A DNA stretch of 64,000 nt from an uncultured Oscillibacter sp. (GCF_900544955.1 NZ_UQXD01000005.1:1-64000); one strand, 5' to 3'; positions 16,334 through 25,967 are shown, counted from the first letter of the stretch. Program-made: numbers and translations. The notes: generated from the sequence alone by a model not told the origin.

Positions 16334-17107
16334 ATGGAAGCACCCTCGGTACAATCCTTGGAGAGAGCGTTTTCTCTCCTAGAGGCTTTGGCAGAGAAAC
16401 CCCATGGTGAAACTCTGGCGGCGCTTGCCGGGCAAACCGGTTTGAACAAGAGCACGGCACACCGCTTATTGGCCAATTTAATGAAGCTGGGATACGTCAC
16501 ACAAGACGAGGAAAGCCATCGGTACTATTTGACCATCAAGCTTTTCGAAATAGGCTCCGGCGTTGTACATAAAACCGATATTCTGCAATTTGCCAAGCCC
16601 TATTTGATCCGAGCCAGCCAAGTCATCGGCGAAGTCATCAATCTGGCAGTTCCCAACAACAACGACGTCCTCTTCATCTATGTGGAGGAGGGCGGCAAAA
16701 ACGCGGCACGTGTGGCAAGTCATGTGGGAACCAGAAATCCGATGTACTGCACCGCCTGCGGCCAGGCAATTCTCGCCACCTATTCCGACGAAGAAATTGA
16801 AAAGTTCTGGAAAACCAGCAGCATTGTCAAATATACGAACAATACCATCACTGATTTTCAGCAGCTGATGACCCGCATTCAACTAGTCCGCAAAACCGGT
16901 TACGCAATCGAATGCGAGGAAAGCGAAAATGGGATCGGGTGTATCGCCGTGAGCATCATCGATTATTCCGGCAAGGCGCAGGGTGCCATCAGCGTATCCG
17001 CCCCCGCCAGTCGCTTAAACGAGGCATACATCCGCGTCGTCGCGGAGAGTCTGGTGGGTGTGGGGAAAAAAATCAGTATGCATTTCGGAAAAACCGAGTG
17101 GAAATAA
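16334..17107 (+). CDS. IclR-family transcriptional regulator
   Basis: 257 residues. An N-terminal winged helix (SLERAFSLLEALAEKPHGET, then GLNKSTAHRLLANLMKLGYV) is followed by the IclR effector domain (YCTACGQAILA, GYAIECEESENGIGCIAVSI, SAPASRLNEAYIR). IclR proteins usually sense a pathway metabolite and control the adjacent catabolic genes. Here that would be the RraA-TRAP-dehydrogenase-dehydratase operon starting 240 bp downstream on the same strand. The ATG at 16334 has GGGAGAGA six bases upstream. It ends in its own terminator. Confidence 0.93.
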   Translation: MEAPSVQSLERAFSLLEALAEKPHGETLAALAGQTGLNKSTAHRLLANLMKLGYVTQDEESHRYYLTIKLFEIGSGVVHKTDILQFAKPYLIRASQVIGEVINLAVPNNNDVLFIYVEEGGKNAARVASHVGTRNPMYCTACGQAILATYSDEEIEKFWKTSSIVKYTNNTITDFQQLMTRIQLVRKTGYAIECEESENGIGCIAVSIIDYSGKAQGAISVSAPASRLNEAYIRVVAESLVGVGKKISMHFGKTEWK

Positions 17108-17132
17108 TTCATGCGTATTCTAATAGACGGCA

Positions 17133-17172
17133 GCGGGTCTGTGGGCATTCTCCACAGGCCCGCCGTTTTTTT
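17133..17172 (+). terminator. Terminator of the IclR gene
   Basis: 12-bp stem GCGGGTCTGTGG/CCACAGGCCCGC (one G-U), then GTTTTTTT. Confidence 0.85.
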
Positions 17173-17231
17173 GAAACGCTTTTTATATATTTATCACAAG
17201 TTCACTTTTCAATCTTTATAAAATCTGAAAA

Positions 17232-17306
17232 TTGACAAATGCCCCTTCCCTTTCTATGATAAAAATAGAGTTTCGTATTGTGGATCGCATTTCACATTAT
17301 GAGACG
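17232..17306 (+). promoter_or_regulatory. Promoter of the acid-catabolism operon with candidate IclR site
   Basis: TTGACA (17232-17237), 17-bp spacer, TATGAT (17255-17260). Just downstream is an imperfect dyad GTTTCGTA ... TATGAGAC that could be a regulator site; it does not match the palindrome in front of the IclR gene. Confidence 0.6.
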
Positions 17307-17350
17307 CAGAACATCCAGATATGGACATGGTGAAAGAGAGGGCGAGGACA

Positions 17351-17995
17351 ATGGATTTTCAGGTCATCAAAGCGGAACTATACTCCGGGTTGCTTGCGGA
17401 CATTCTCGACGAGATGGGGTACCGGAATCAAGCCATGCACTATACCATCCACCCGCTCAAAGAGGACGATGTCGTCGTCGGCAGGGCCTTTACCGTTTTG
17501 GCCACAGACGTGTACGATCAGCCGGAGGAGCCTTACAAGCTGGAATTCCAGGCTGTGGACAAGCTGTCCCAGGGAGACGTGTTGGTGGCCACCACCAACG
17601 GGTCCATCTGCAGCGGGTTCTGGGGGGAACTGCTCACCACCGCCGCGATGGGCCGGGGCGCGTCCGGCGCCGTGCTGGACGGTATGAGCCGCGACACGAG
17701 AGCCATCCGCAAACTGGCGTTCCCCCTGTTTCTGCGTGGGACAAATCCCTTGGATTCCAAGGGGAGAACGGACGTAATCGACTACCAATGCACGATTGAG
17801 TGCGGCGGGGTCACCGTACATCCGGGCGATCTCATCTTTGGAGACTACGACGGCGTGGTGGTGGTCCCCGCCGACATCGCCGAGGAGGTCGTGGAGAAGG
17901 CCTTTGAAAAGGCGGGGGCGGAAAACGAGGTGCGCGACGCGATTCGAAATGGTTTAAGCGCGACAGAAACGTGGAACACATACCACATCTTGTAA
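17351..17995 (+). CDS. RraA-like protein (aldolase/decarboxylase family)
   Basis: About 214 residues of the RraA/HMG-aldolase fold: GRAFTVLATD, GELLTTAAMGRGASGAVLDG followed by MSRDTRAI (the Arg-Asp pair that binds metal and substrate), and GDYDGVVVVPADIAEEV. Enzymatic members cleave 4-hydroxy-4-methyl-2-oxoglutarate-type acids or decarboxylate oxaloacetate; some only inhibit RNase E. Its place before a TRAP transporter, a 2-hydroxyacid dehydrogenase and an IlvD-type dehydratase argues for a catabolic enzyme releasing pyruvate-like products. The start at 17351 has AGAGGG/GAGG upstream; an in-frame ATG at 17321 remains possible. Confidence 0.85.
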   Translation: MDFQVIKAELYSGLLADILDEMGYRNQAMHYTIHPLKEDDVVVGRAFTVLATDVYDQPEEPYKLEFQAVDKLSQGDVLVATTNGSICSGFWGELLTTAAMGRGASGAVLDGMSRDTRAIRKLAFPLFLRGTNPLDSKGRTDVIDYQCTIECGGVTVHPGDLIFGDYDGVVVVPADIAEEVVEKAFEKAGAENEVRDAIRNGLSATETWNTYHIL

Positions 17996-18021
17996 AACAA
18001 CATAGAGAGGGGGAACGATCC

Positions 18022-19092
18022 ATGAAGCGAATGCTTCCTTTGTTTTGCGCCATCTCAATCGTCTGCAGCGCCGTGACGGGCTGCGGACAGTCCGGCAGCC
18101 CTTCGTCTGCGGAAAATCTGGAGGACTTGGAGCCCATCTCCATCACCATCGCCCACAGTGAGGCAGCAGACGAAACCAACTATATCCACGGCGCCTCGGC
18201 AGCCTTCAAAGAGTATGTAGAGCGCGAGTCTCAGGGGAAAATCTCGGTGAACATCTCCCCCGGCGGGGCTTTGGGAGATGCCGACGCCTGCATGATGCAG
18301 GTTATGGCCGGCACACTGGAAATTGCCGGCTCCATCTCCGATGGTTCCTTTGCCGCGGTCTACCCTGACTACCTGGTGTTCTCCATTCCGTACCTGTTCA
18401 AAAATGACGCCCACGCACTCTCTGTGCTGCACGGCTCCTTTGGTAACAGTTTCTGGCAGGGCTTTACGGAAAAGACCGGCGTTCTTCATCTCGCCTCCGT
18501 CTCCGGCGGCTTCCGCTCCACGAGCAACAGCAAACGTCCCATCCGCACTCCGGACGATATGGCCGGTCTGAGCATACGGACGATGAATATGGCCGCCCAC
18601 ATGGAAATCATGAAAAATCTGGGCGCCAATGTCACTCCCATCTCCTGGACGGAGCTCTACTCCGCCCTGCAAACCGGGGTGGTGGATGGGCAGGAAAACG
18701 GCATTCCTTCCTTTGTCATGGGCAATCTCTACGAGGTGCAAGACTACCTGACGTTGGACAAGCATGTCTGGACAACCGATTCCTTCGTTATGAGCAAGCA
18801 GTGGTACGATTCCCTGCCGGTGGCCTATCAGCGCATCATCGACATGGGCGGTGCAAAGATGCAGGAGGTCGGACAACGCTTGGCAGACGTTCAGACGGAG
18901 ATTGCCATGGACTATCTCCCCTCTGTGGTAGAGGTCTATGAGCCCAGCGACGAGGAGCTGAATCTGTTTAAGGACAAATGCCAGGATAAGACCATCGCAT
19001 TCATCCGCGAAAACATCGATCATCCAGAACTGGTGGATGAGGTCCTCGCCGCCTCGGAGCAGGCCCTTGCAGGTCTTGGATACACAACCTAA
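18022..19092 (+). CDS. dctP: TRAP transporter solute-binding lipoprotein, DctP type
   Basis: 356 residues. The signal MKRMLPLFCAISIVCSAVTGC ends in a lipobox Cys at 21, so it is membrane-anchored, as expected in a Gram-positive. The mature part shows DctP motifs: ITIAHSEAADETNYIHGA, GDADACMMQVMAGTLEIAG, and a conserved Arg in GLSIRTMN, which normally binds the ligand carboxylate. It captures an organic acid outside the cell for the DctQM permease encoded next. GAGAGGGGG precedes the ATG. Confidence 0.93.
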   Translation: MKRMLPLFCAISIVCSAVTGCGQSGSPSSAENLEDLEPISITIAHSEAADETNYIHGASAAFKEYVERESQGKISVNISPGGALGDADACMMQVMAGTLEIAGSISDGSFAAVYPDYLVFSIPYLFKNDAHALSVLHGSFGNSFWQGFTEKTGVLHLASVSGGFRSTSNSKRPIRTPDDMAGLSIRTMNMAAHMEIMKNLGANVTPISWTELYSALQTGVVDGQENGIPSFVMGNLYEVQDYLTLDKHVWTTDSFVMSKQWYDSLPVAYQRIIDMGGAKMQEVGQRLADVQTEIAMDYLPSVVEVYEPSDEELNLFKDKCQDKTIAFIRENIDHPELVDEVLAASEQALAGLGYTT

Positions 19093-19168
19093 ATATCCGC
19101 GTCATCAACAGGCGACATGTCCCCGTGAAAAGTCCAAATTCACGGGGACATTTTCAAAAAGGGGGGAA

Positions 19169-19684
19169 ATGCACGTGTTACACGTCTCCAGGATGCTGCA
19201 AGGGCTGACATCCCGCATAGCGTCTCTTTGCAGAATGATCAGCATTGTCATCATGGCGGTTTTATCTGTCCTGGTGTTTAGTCAGGTAATCCTGCGTTTT
19301 GTCTTTTCTTCCGGCGCAGCCTGGATTGAGGAATTCGCCATGATCTCTATGATGTGGGTCGCCTTTTTAGGAGGCAGCCTCGTATTCGCAGACCAATCCT
19401 GTATCTCTGTAACTATCTTGATTGAGCGGCTGCAGGAGAAAAACGAGCGGATTGTGCGGATGATATTTCATATTTTTGCGCTGGTGTTCTTCTGCTTCCT
19501 GCTTATCTACGGTGTTCAATTTGCGATTCTCGGTCTGAAAATGAAGTTTGGCGCCAGCGGCATCCCGAAATTCTGGTCGTATCTGTCGATTCCCGTAGGG
19601 GCGCTCTTTTCCATTCTCTTTGAACTGGACCATCTGCTGCGAAAGGCGTCGGGGCGCCAGGCAAATCCAGGAGGTGACAAGTAA
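19169..19684 (+). CDS. dctQ: TRAP transporter small permease, DctQ type
   Basis: 171 residues with four hydrophobic segments and the DctQ signature VFSQVILRFVFSSGAAWIEE followed by WVAFLGGSL. GGGGGGAA directly precedes the ATG at 19169. Its TAA overlaps the ATG of the large subunit by one base (TAATG), a typical coupled pair. Confidence 0.92.
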   Translation: MHVLHVSRMLQGLTSRIASLCRMISIVIMAVLSVLVFSQVILRFVFSSGAAWIEEFAMISMMWVAFLGGSLVFADQSCISVTILIERLQEKNERIVRMIFHIFALVFFCFLLIYGVQFAILGLKMKFGASGIPKFWSYLSIPVGALFSILFELDHLLRKASGRQANPGGDK

Positions 19685-20970
19685 TGGGAATTGCTGCCTT
19701 GATATTTATCTTCCTCCTCCTGGCGATTCTGGGGGGCATCCCTGTGGTAGTGGGTCTGGGCCTTATCGGCAGTGTCTGGGTCCTTGTCTCGGGAAACAAC
19801 CCCATGGCAATCATCTCCGCTTACTACGAGGGAATCAACAGCTTTGTTCAGCTGGCCGTGCCATTCTTCATTCTGGCGGGCGACCTGATGAGCAAATCAA
19901 AGATTACCGACAAACTGATCAACTTTGCAAAGCTGTTCGTGGGGCGGATTCGCGGAGGCACCGCCCACACCACCATCCTCACCTCCATGCTGTTTGCCGG
20001 CTTGACAGGCGCCGGCGTCAGCGACGTTTCGGCGCTTGGCCCCATCTTCATCCCCGCGCTGGAAAAAGAGCGATACTCCAGGGAATGGTCCTCCGCCCTG
20101 ATCGCATGCGCAGCAATCATCGGTCCCACCATTCCGCCCAGCATCATCGCCGTGCTGTACGGTGCGGTTACGCAGACCTCCATCGGCGGTATGCTCTTGG
20201 CCTGCTTTATCCCAGGTATTTTATTGGGAATCTCCTTTATGCTGGTCGTCCGGCTCATGCGGAACAAACACAACCTGCCGGATGACAGACAGTTTATCAA
20301 GCTGAAGGAAGTCCCCGGCATCGTGAAGCAGTCCATTCTGGCGCTGCTGATGCCCATCATCATGCTGGGCGGAATTCTCTCCGGCATCTTCACCGCAACC
20401 GAGGCCGCGGTGGTCGGCGTGTTCTATGCCCTGGTGGTCGGCCTTTTCATTTTGAAGGGGATTACCGTCAAGGATGTGATGGACTCTCTGGGCACCACGG
20501 CAAAGACCTCCGCGGACATGTATCTTCTCATGTCCTCCGGCGCCATCATCACATGGATGATGGCCCGCGCCGGCATTCCGGGTCAGCTGACGCAGATGCT
20601 GCTTGGAATCAACGATTCTCCGGCATTTATCTTCGCAGTGGCAATCCTGCTCATTCTCTTCCTGGGCATGTTTATGGACAATGCGGTCGCTATGATCTTG
20701 GTCGCCCCCATTTTAGCGCCAATTGCCCGCACCGTGGGGATCCACGAACTGCAATTCGGCGCGGTTATGGTAGTCGCTTTGAACATTGGATTGATCACGC
20801 CGCCCTTCGGCATGTGCCTGTTTGCCTCCGCGCAGGTTTCCAAGGTCAAATTTGAGAAAATGATCCCTTACGTCTGGCCGTTCCTGTTTGTCAGCATCCT
20901 GGTCATGATCCTCATGGCCTGTGTGCCCGAAATTTGTCTGCTCCTTCCGCGTCTGGGCGGATTCATCTGA
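19684..20970 (+). CDS. dctM: TRAP transporter large permease, DctM type
   Basis: 428 residues with about twelve hydrophobic spans. Family hallmarks include GIPVVVGLGLIG, LAVPFFILAGDLM, GRIRGGTAHTTILTSMLFAG, GPTIPPSI and the C-terminal LITPPFGMCLF. It is the ion-coupled transport subunit partnered with DctQ and DctP just upstream. The substrate is inferred to be a hydroxy- or sugar acid from the enzymes that follow. Confidence 0.95.
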   Translation: MGIAALIFIFLLLAILGGIPVVVGLGLIGSVWVLVSGNNPMAIISAYYEGINSFVQLAVPFFILAGDLMSKSKITDKLINFAKLFVGRIRGGTAHTTILTSMLFAGLTGAGVSDVSALGPIFIPALEKERYSREWSSALIACAAIIGPTIPPSIIAVLYGAVTQTSIGGMLLACFIPGILLGISFMLVVRLMRNKHNLPDDRQFIKLKEVPGIVKQSILALLMPIIMLGGILSGIFTATEAAVVGVFYALVVGLFILKGITVKDVMDSLGTTAKTSADMYLLMSSGAIITWMMARAGIPGQLTQMLLGINDSPAFIFAVAILLILFLGMFMDNAVAMILVAPILAPIARTVGIHELQFGAVMVVALNIGLITPPFGMCLFASAQVSKVKFEKMIPYVWPFLFVSILVMILMACVPEICLLLPRLGGFI

Positions 20971-20988
20971 TCACGAGGAGGTTCCACC

Positions 20989-21969
20989 ATGTATCAAATA
21001 CTTATTACCGGCCTCGGCGCTGGAATCCGGTACTGTGAGGACGACCTCATGGCCTTGCAGGATATCGGGACCGTTACCGTTCTCCAGGATCTCACCCGGG
21101 AGGAACTGCTTCAGCAGGCAGAGCACGTGGATATCATTATGACCGATGTGACAAAAATCGACCGGGAGGTCATGGAAAGGGCCAAACACCTGCGGCTGAT
21201 CGTGGAACACGGCGTTGGCTACGACAACATCGACGTGGCCTGCGCGACGGAGCGAGGAATTCCGGTCTGCAACACCCCGGAGGTATACACCAAACAGGTG
21301 GCGGAAATGGCGCTCACCCTGCTGTTTGCCTGTGCAAAGCGCCTCTGCCCGGCGGCCAAGGCGGTGGCGGAAACCGCTGTATGGGACAGTTCTCCCTATG
21401 ACTGCCAAAACATCAGCGGCAAGACACTGGGAATTATTGGGTGCGGCCGAATCGGATCGGCATTTTTGAAAATGATGCAAAGCTTCGATCTGCGCATTCT
21501 GGTGGACGATCCCTATGTCCCCGCATCGCAGATCCGGGCGCTTGGAGCGGAGCCGGTCTCTCTGGATCTGCTGCTGAAACAGTCGGACTTCATCAGCATT
21601 CATACGCCAAAAACTCCGGAGACGATTCATCTGTTGAGCGGCCGGGAATTCTCCCTCATGAAAAAGGGCGTCATCCTGGTGAATACAGCCCGCGGGGGGA
21701 TTGTGGACGAGCAGGCCCTCGCGCACGCACTGGACACGGGAATCGTCTCCGCCGCCGCGCTGGATGTTTTGGAGCATGAGCCGGAGACCGCCAAGAGTCC
21801 GGTATTCCGCAATCAAAAGGTGCTTCTGACGCCGCACATGGCATGGCGGTCGGAGACCTCCATCGCGAATGTAAAGCGACAGAGCATGGCAAACGTCAGG
21901 GCATTTCACGAGGGTCACCCGATCTTTGTGTGCAATCCCGAGGTTTTGAAACATGGGAAGCTGTCATGA
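20989..21969 (+). CDS. D-2-hydroxyacid dehydrogenase (NAD-binding)
   Basis: 326 residues. Rossmann motif GIIGCGRIGSAF at about 147-158, catalytic Arg in VNTARGGIVDE, Glu in LDVLEHEPE and His in LLTPHMAW are all present and in order. It interconverts a 2-hydroxy acid and a 2-oxo acid with NAD(P). Its last 17 bp overlap the next gene's start, so the dehydratase is translated with it. RBS GAGGAGG is present. The precise substrate is unassigned. Confidence 0.92.
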   Translation: MYQILITGLGAGIRYCEDDLMALQDIGTVTVLQDLTREELLQQAEHVDIIMTDVTKIDREVMERAKHLRLIVEHGVGYDNIDVACATERGIPVCNTPEVYTKQVAEMALTLLFACAKRLCPAAKAVAETAVWDSSPYDCQNISGKTLGIIGCGRIGSAFLKMMQSFDLRILVDDPYVPASQIRALGAEPVSLDLLLKQSDFISIHTPKTPETIHLLSGREFSLMKKGVILVNTARGGIVDEQALAHALDTGIVSAAALDVLEHEPETAKSPVFRNQKVLLTPHMAWRSETSIANVKRQSMANVRAFHEGHPIFVCNPEVLKHGKLS

Positions 21970-23713
21970 TATGCGCCGGTGCAGCGCGGAGAGCGACGGG
22001 CTGCACTTGGCAATGGGATGGAGTTACCGCGATTTGGAAAAGCCCCATGTCATGATTCAAAGCGCCTATGGAGAGAGCCACCCGGGGAGCAGTCATCTTC
22101 TGACGCTCTCCCACTCCGTGCGGGACGGCGTTCTTGAGGCCGGCGGCCGCCCGGCAATCTTCTGCTGCACCGATATATGCGACGGCGTGGCCCAGGGGGG
22201 GCCGGGCGGGTACTTCTCCCTGGCATCACGGGACTTCATGTGCTGCATGTGCGAACTGCAGGCAACGGCGTCCATGGCCGACGGAATCGTGCTGCTGTCC
22301 TCCTGCGACAAATCCATGCCCGCCAGCATCATGTCCGCAGCGCGGCTGAATCTTCCGGCCATCGTTATGCCGGGCGGCTCAATGCCCGCGGGCGCCGGTT
22401 TCTCCGCCTGTGATACCATGTGGGAATGCAGGCGGGAGATGCAGAGCGGGGCCTTCAGCGAGGAGGCGTTTGTCGTCAAGAGTGCCGGGGCCTGCCCCGG
22501 CCCGGGTGCATGCCAGCAGTTCGGCACCGCCAGTACCATGCAGGCCCTCGCCGAGGCTCTTGGGCTGGCGCTGCCGGGCTCCGCCCTGATTCCCACCTCC
22601 AATTCCGCCATCACCCGCGCCGCGCGGGAGAGCGGCAACCAGATCATGGAGTTGATCCGTCTCGGTATCCGGAGTCGGGACATTCTCACGCGAAAAGCCT
22701 TTGAAAACGCCGTCACCGTACACGCCGCAATCGGAGGAAGCACCAATGCCATCATGCATCTGTTGGCCGCAGCATCTGAGGCTCACGTTGAACTGACGCT
22801 GGACGGCTTTGACCGTATTCACAGCAGCACCCCCTACCTTGTGAATATCCAGTCAACCGGCAAATATCCGACGGAGTACTTCTGGTATGCCGGCGGGGTG
22901 CCGGCGCTCATGTGGGAGCTGCGGGACACCCTGCACCTTGATGCTCTGACCGTTACGGGGAAAACCCTGGGGGAAAACCTGGAGGCCTATCGGCAGTCGA
23001 ACTACCTGGTGCATCGGCAGTTTTTGAAAAACTATGCCCTCCATGTTGAGGACGTCATCGTTCCAAGAAATACGCCGCGGGAACCAGACGGAGGCATCGC
23101 GATTCTCAAGGGAAATCTGGCGCCTGAGGGCGCTGTGGTGAAGCACAGCGCCGTTCTTCCCGAGATGCGCCGCCATATTGGCCGGGCCGTCGTCTTTGAC
23201 TCTGAGGACCATGCCATCACATCCATTGACGCAGGTCTTGTCGCATCCGGTGACATTCTGGTCATCCCCGGACTTGGCGTCCATGCAGCGGGTATGCCGG
23301 AGCTGTTCCGCATCAGTGAGCGAATTTCGGCGGATGAGATTTTGGAGCGGACAACGGCGGTAATCACCGACGGCAGGTATTCCGGCTGTACGAAAGGTCC
23401 CGCGATTGGATACGTGTGTCCGGAGGCCGCCGACGGAGGGCCGATTGGGCTCGTCCGCACCGGAGACCGGATTGCAATCGACATTCCCTCCCGAACCCTG
23501 TCGCTTGTGGACGGGGTCTATCAGGGAAGTATTCTGGACGGAGACACGCTGCTGCGGATGCGAAAGGCCGAAACATACACACCGACGCAGCTGCCCGCCA
23601 CCGTGGAGGAGAGCCAAATGCTAAAAATCTACCGGTCTACCGCAAGGGCGGGATTGCTGGGGGGAAATATGGATCCCTTATCGGAAGCCCGTTTTCAGGT
23701 CACAAAGATGTGA
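21953..23713 (+). CDS. IlvD/Edd-family Fe-S dehydratase
   Basis: 586 residues. The family's Fe-S and metal ligands are visible: Cys in CCTDICDGVAQG, Cys in LSSCDKSMPA and Cys in GACPGPGACQQFGTASTM, plus GRYSGCTKGPAIGYV near the C-terminus. Family members dehydrate 2,3-dihydroxy acids or sugar acids to 2-oxo acids. The TRAP and RraA context favours sugar-acid dehydration over branched-chain amino acid synthesis. The N-terminus overlaps the previous gene by 17 bp in another frame. The motif around CCTDICD differs a little from IlvD, as expected for the sugar-acid branch. Confidence 0.9.
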   Translation: MGSCHDMRRCSAESDGLHLAMGWSYRDLEKPHVMIQSAYGESHPGSSHLLTLSHSVRDGVLEAGGRPAIFCCTDICDGVAQGGPGGYFSLASRDFMCCMCELQATASMADGIVLLSSCDKSMPASIMSAARLNLPAIVMPGGSMPAGAGFSACDTMWECRREMQSGAFSEEAFVVKSAGACPGPGACQQFGTASTMQALAEALGLALPGSALIPTSNSAITRAARESGNQIMELIRLGIRSRDILTRKAFENAVTVHAAIGGSTNAIMHLLAAASEAHVELTLDGFDRIHSSTPYLVNIQSTGKYPTEYFWYAGGVPALMWELRDTLHLDALTVTGKTLGENLEAYRQSNYLVHRQFLKNYALHVEDVIVPRNTPREPDGGIAILKGNLAPEGAVVKHSAVLPEMRRHIGRAVVFDSEDHAITSIDAGLVASGDILVIPGLGVHAAGMPELFRISERISADEILERTTAVITDGRYSGCTKGPAIGYVCPEAADGGPIGLVRTGDRIAIDIPSRTLSLVDGVYQGSILDGDTLLRMRKAETYTPTQLPATVEESQMLKIYRSTARAGLLGGNMDPLSEARFQVTKM

Positions 23714-23744
23714 CGCGCAAACATTCTGAAAAGCCATTCCAAAC

Positions 23745-23771
23745 AGCTTCTTTCCAATATGGAAGCTTTTC
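23745..23771 (+). terminator. Weak hairpin after the dehydratase gene
   Basis: AGCTTC ... GAAGCT followed by TTTT. The rest of 23772-24015 holds nothing I recognise and is AT-richer than the flanks. Confidence 0.3.
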
Positions 23772-24015
23772 CCTCACCCCTTCAGCAGAAGATTTCATCC
23801 AAATATTTGCATTGACCCGCTTATTCAGTCAAAGCACTTTGTAAGCGAGGGTCTTCATGCAGACAAATCGAACCGTTTTCCGGCGGCAGGCAAAATCATA
23901 CATATTTTGGGCGGACTGCTCCCCCCTTCCTGTCACGCGGTAGAAACGTGATTTTGAGTGGCTTTTCCCAGTCGGCGGGGGTGTTGGTTACAAATTTGTC
24001 TGTCAAACGGAATAG

Positions 24016-24057
24016 AAACCACCGCGCATGCTCCCGCAGGAGCATGCGCGGTGGTTT
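24016..24057. terminator. Bidirectional terminator between the acid cluster and the FUSC gene
   Basis: Perfect 19-bp stem (24016-24034 with 24039-24057), CGCA loop; A-rich on one side and GGTTT on the other. Confidence 0.85.
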
Positions 24058-24075
24058 GACAGGGCCCGGCGGGCC

Positions 24076-25812
24076 TCACGTGGGGAGGTGCTCCGTCTCA
24101 AACACCGGCGCGTCCACCCGTTCCGCAATCAGCGTCCGGTGGGCGGAGCGCACCTGCTCCCTACATTTTTTCAGCAGCTCCGGGAATTCCTCCCACTGCT
24201 CCAGATGTGCGTTTTGAATCAGCTTGCTCTCCTGTAGATGGGCCTGGATCACCAGGTTGTAATAGAGCTGGGCATCCAGGTGGTCCGCATGGGACACCCG
24301 TGCCAAAAGCTCCGTGACCGACCGGTATTTTTTCCACAGCAGCCTGGTCGCCATGGCCCGCTGAAAGGGAAATACCACGCAGTTTGCAACGTAGGCAATC
24401 GCCGCCCCCGCCAGGATATACCCCAGGCGGATCAGGAACACGCCGCCCACCGCGGGCAGGCCGAAGGCAGTCATGAACACCGCGCCCCCCATCGCGCCGA
24501 TGGTGGAGCAGATGAAGGTCTCCGTGTAGTCCGTAAAGTAAAAGGAGAGATAGCCGGACAGCATCATCGCCGCAGTCCGCCCGGCCGGGGAGGCAATCAG
24601 GGAGTAAATGACCACCGACAGCAGCCCGCCCGCCACCGTGGCGGCGATCCGCTTTTTCATCTTTGCGGGAACGTCGTCCGCATACGGCATCGACACGGAG
24701 GCCAGCGTGAACAGCAGCCACTTCCCATGGGGAAGGGCCAGCGTCTGCACCAGCAGGGTCGCGCAGGACAGCAGCAGCGCCACCCGGACGGCATAGGCCG
24801 CCCGCATGGGGCTCAAATCCATGGCGGCGAACAGCCGGAGCTTCAGGGACTGGGCCGTGGGACGGCCGTGGGTCCGGCTCTGGGGGGCCGTCATATGCAC
24901 CATCCGGTCCCGGATGTAAACCAGCATCTTATAAAACGGCTCCCCGGCGGCCTCCTCCCGGCTGAAAAAATCACGGGGGTCCAGCGCCGGCAGCTCCCGC
25001 TCCTGGTGGAGAAAGGCCCGGAACGCCTGGAGCTGCACGGCGGTCTGCCGCAGGAGGTCCTGCTCTCGGGGAGAGGGCCGCGGGGGCAACTCATGGGCCA
25101 AAAACAGCAGGTGCTCCAGCCCGCGCCCGGCGTCCACCACGGAAAACCCGGCCTCTGACACGCACAGCACTCGTTTTCTCCGGTCATAGACCAGCTTGCT
25201 CAGGGTGCACAGCTTCTCGTGCACCGCCGCAAAATCCGGCTGTGCCTCCGTCTGCGAGAGCTTTCCGGCGATGTATGCATCCACAAGGTCGATCATCTCG
25301 CTGAGCACGTCCCGGGCCGTCTCCACCATGCGGTTTCTTCCCATCACCCACTGATAGAGCAAAATAGACACCGCCCCCGCCACCATGGCGGTCATTCTCC
25401 CCGGCAGCTGGGCCGCGTTGACGGGGGAGATGAACACCAAGAAGAGATAGGACAGGATGTAGGGAAAATACATGTGGGTGGAGTACTCGTAGGTAAAGGC
25501 GTACAAAATCACCAGCAGTGTGGAAAAATCCACCAAAAACGACGGCAGGGCCGGAAGCACCGTCACCCAGTAGGCCGCAAACGCCATCCACACCAGCACC
25601 AGCGATTGCAGCAGCAGGTGCCGGATGGGGGTGGCGGTCAGGTCCCGGACCATGGAGGCGGACATCAGGATGGTGAAGATCACGGCCACAATGGAATTCT
25701 CCTGTCCCAAAATCCGCGGGAAGAGATTCACATAGGCGATGATGAAGAGAAAGCTCAGTGTGCTGAACCGAAAGCGCTCCCGGATTCTCTGCGGAATCTT
25801 ACTCTTGCCCAT
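24076..25812 (-). CDS. FUSC-family membrane transporter (aromatic-acid exporter-like)
   Basis: 578 residues. Two sets of hydrophobic spans (about 15-160 and 345-470) bracket a cytoplasmic middle region, the FUSC/AaeB layout. The second set contains AAYAVRVALLLSCATLLVQ and FYFTDYTETFICSTIGAMGG. Relatives export aromatic acids or fusaric acid. The divergent MarR gene, whose family often senses phenolic compounds, supports a toxic-aromatic efflux role. The ATG at 25812 has AGGGG upstream; a GTG 21 bp earlier is less likely. Confidence 0.85.
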   Translation of the reverse strand: MGKSKIPQRIRERFRFSTLSFLFIIAYVNLFPRILGQENSIVAVIFTILMSASMVRDLTATPIRHLLLQSLVLVWMAFAAYWVTVLPALPSFLVDFSTLLVILYAFTYEYSTHMYFPYILSYLFLVFISPVNAAQLPGRMTAMVAGAVSILLYQWVMGRNRMVETARDVLSEMIDLVDAYIAGKLSQTEAQPDFAAVHEKLCTLSKLVYDRRKRVLCVSEAGFSVVDAGRGLEHLLFLAHELPPRPSPREQDLLRQTAVQLQAFRAFLHQERELPALDPRDFFSREEAAGEPFYKMLVYIRDRMVHMTAPQSRTHGRPTAQSLKLRLFAAMDLSPMRAAYAVRVALLLSCATLLVQTLALPHGKWLLFTLASVSMPYADDVPAKMKKRIAATVAGGLLSVVIYSLIASPAGRTAAMMLSGYLSFYFTDYTETFICSTIGAMGGAVFMTAFGLPAVGGVFLIRLGYILAGAAIAYVANCVVFPFQRAMATRLLWKKYRSVTELLARVSHADHLDAQLYYNLVIQAHLQESKLIQNAHLEQWEEFPELLKKCREQVRSAHRTLIAERVDAPVFETEHLPT

Positions 25813-25842
25813 AGGCCGCACCCCTTTTTGCACGGATTTCCG

Positions 25843-25930
25843 TTGACATTTGGACCGGGCATTGTATAATATGATAGCAAAAACATGATAGTCATGAATT
25901 ATTTACTAATGATCTATGATACTATTCGAT
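25843..25930 (+). promoter_or_regulatory. MarR promoter and AT-rich operator region
   Basis: TTGACA (25843-25848), 16-bp spacer, TATAAT (25865-25870). The following AT-rich stretch holds two direct ATGATAG copies, the dyad CATGA-TAG-TCATG and the near-dyad ATAGTCAT ... ATGATACTAT. These are suitable MarR sites between the divergent genes. Confidence 0.6.
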
Positions 25931-25967
25931 ACTTGGTTTGTCAACGGGGAATCCGGAGGGAGGACAC

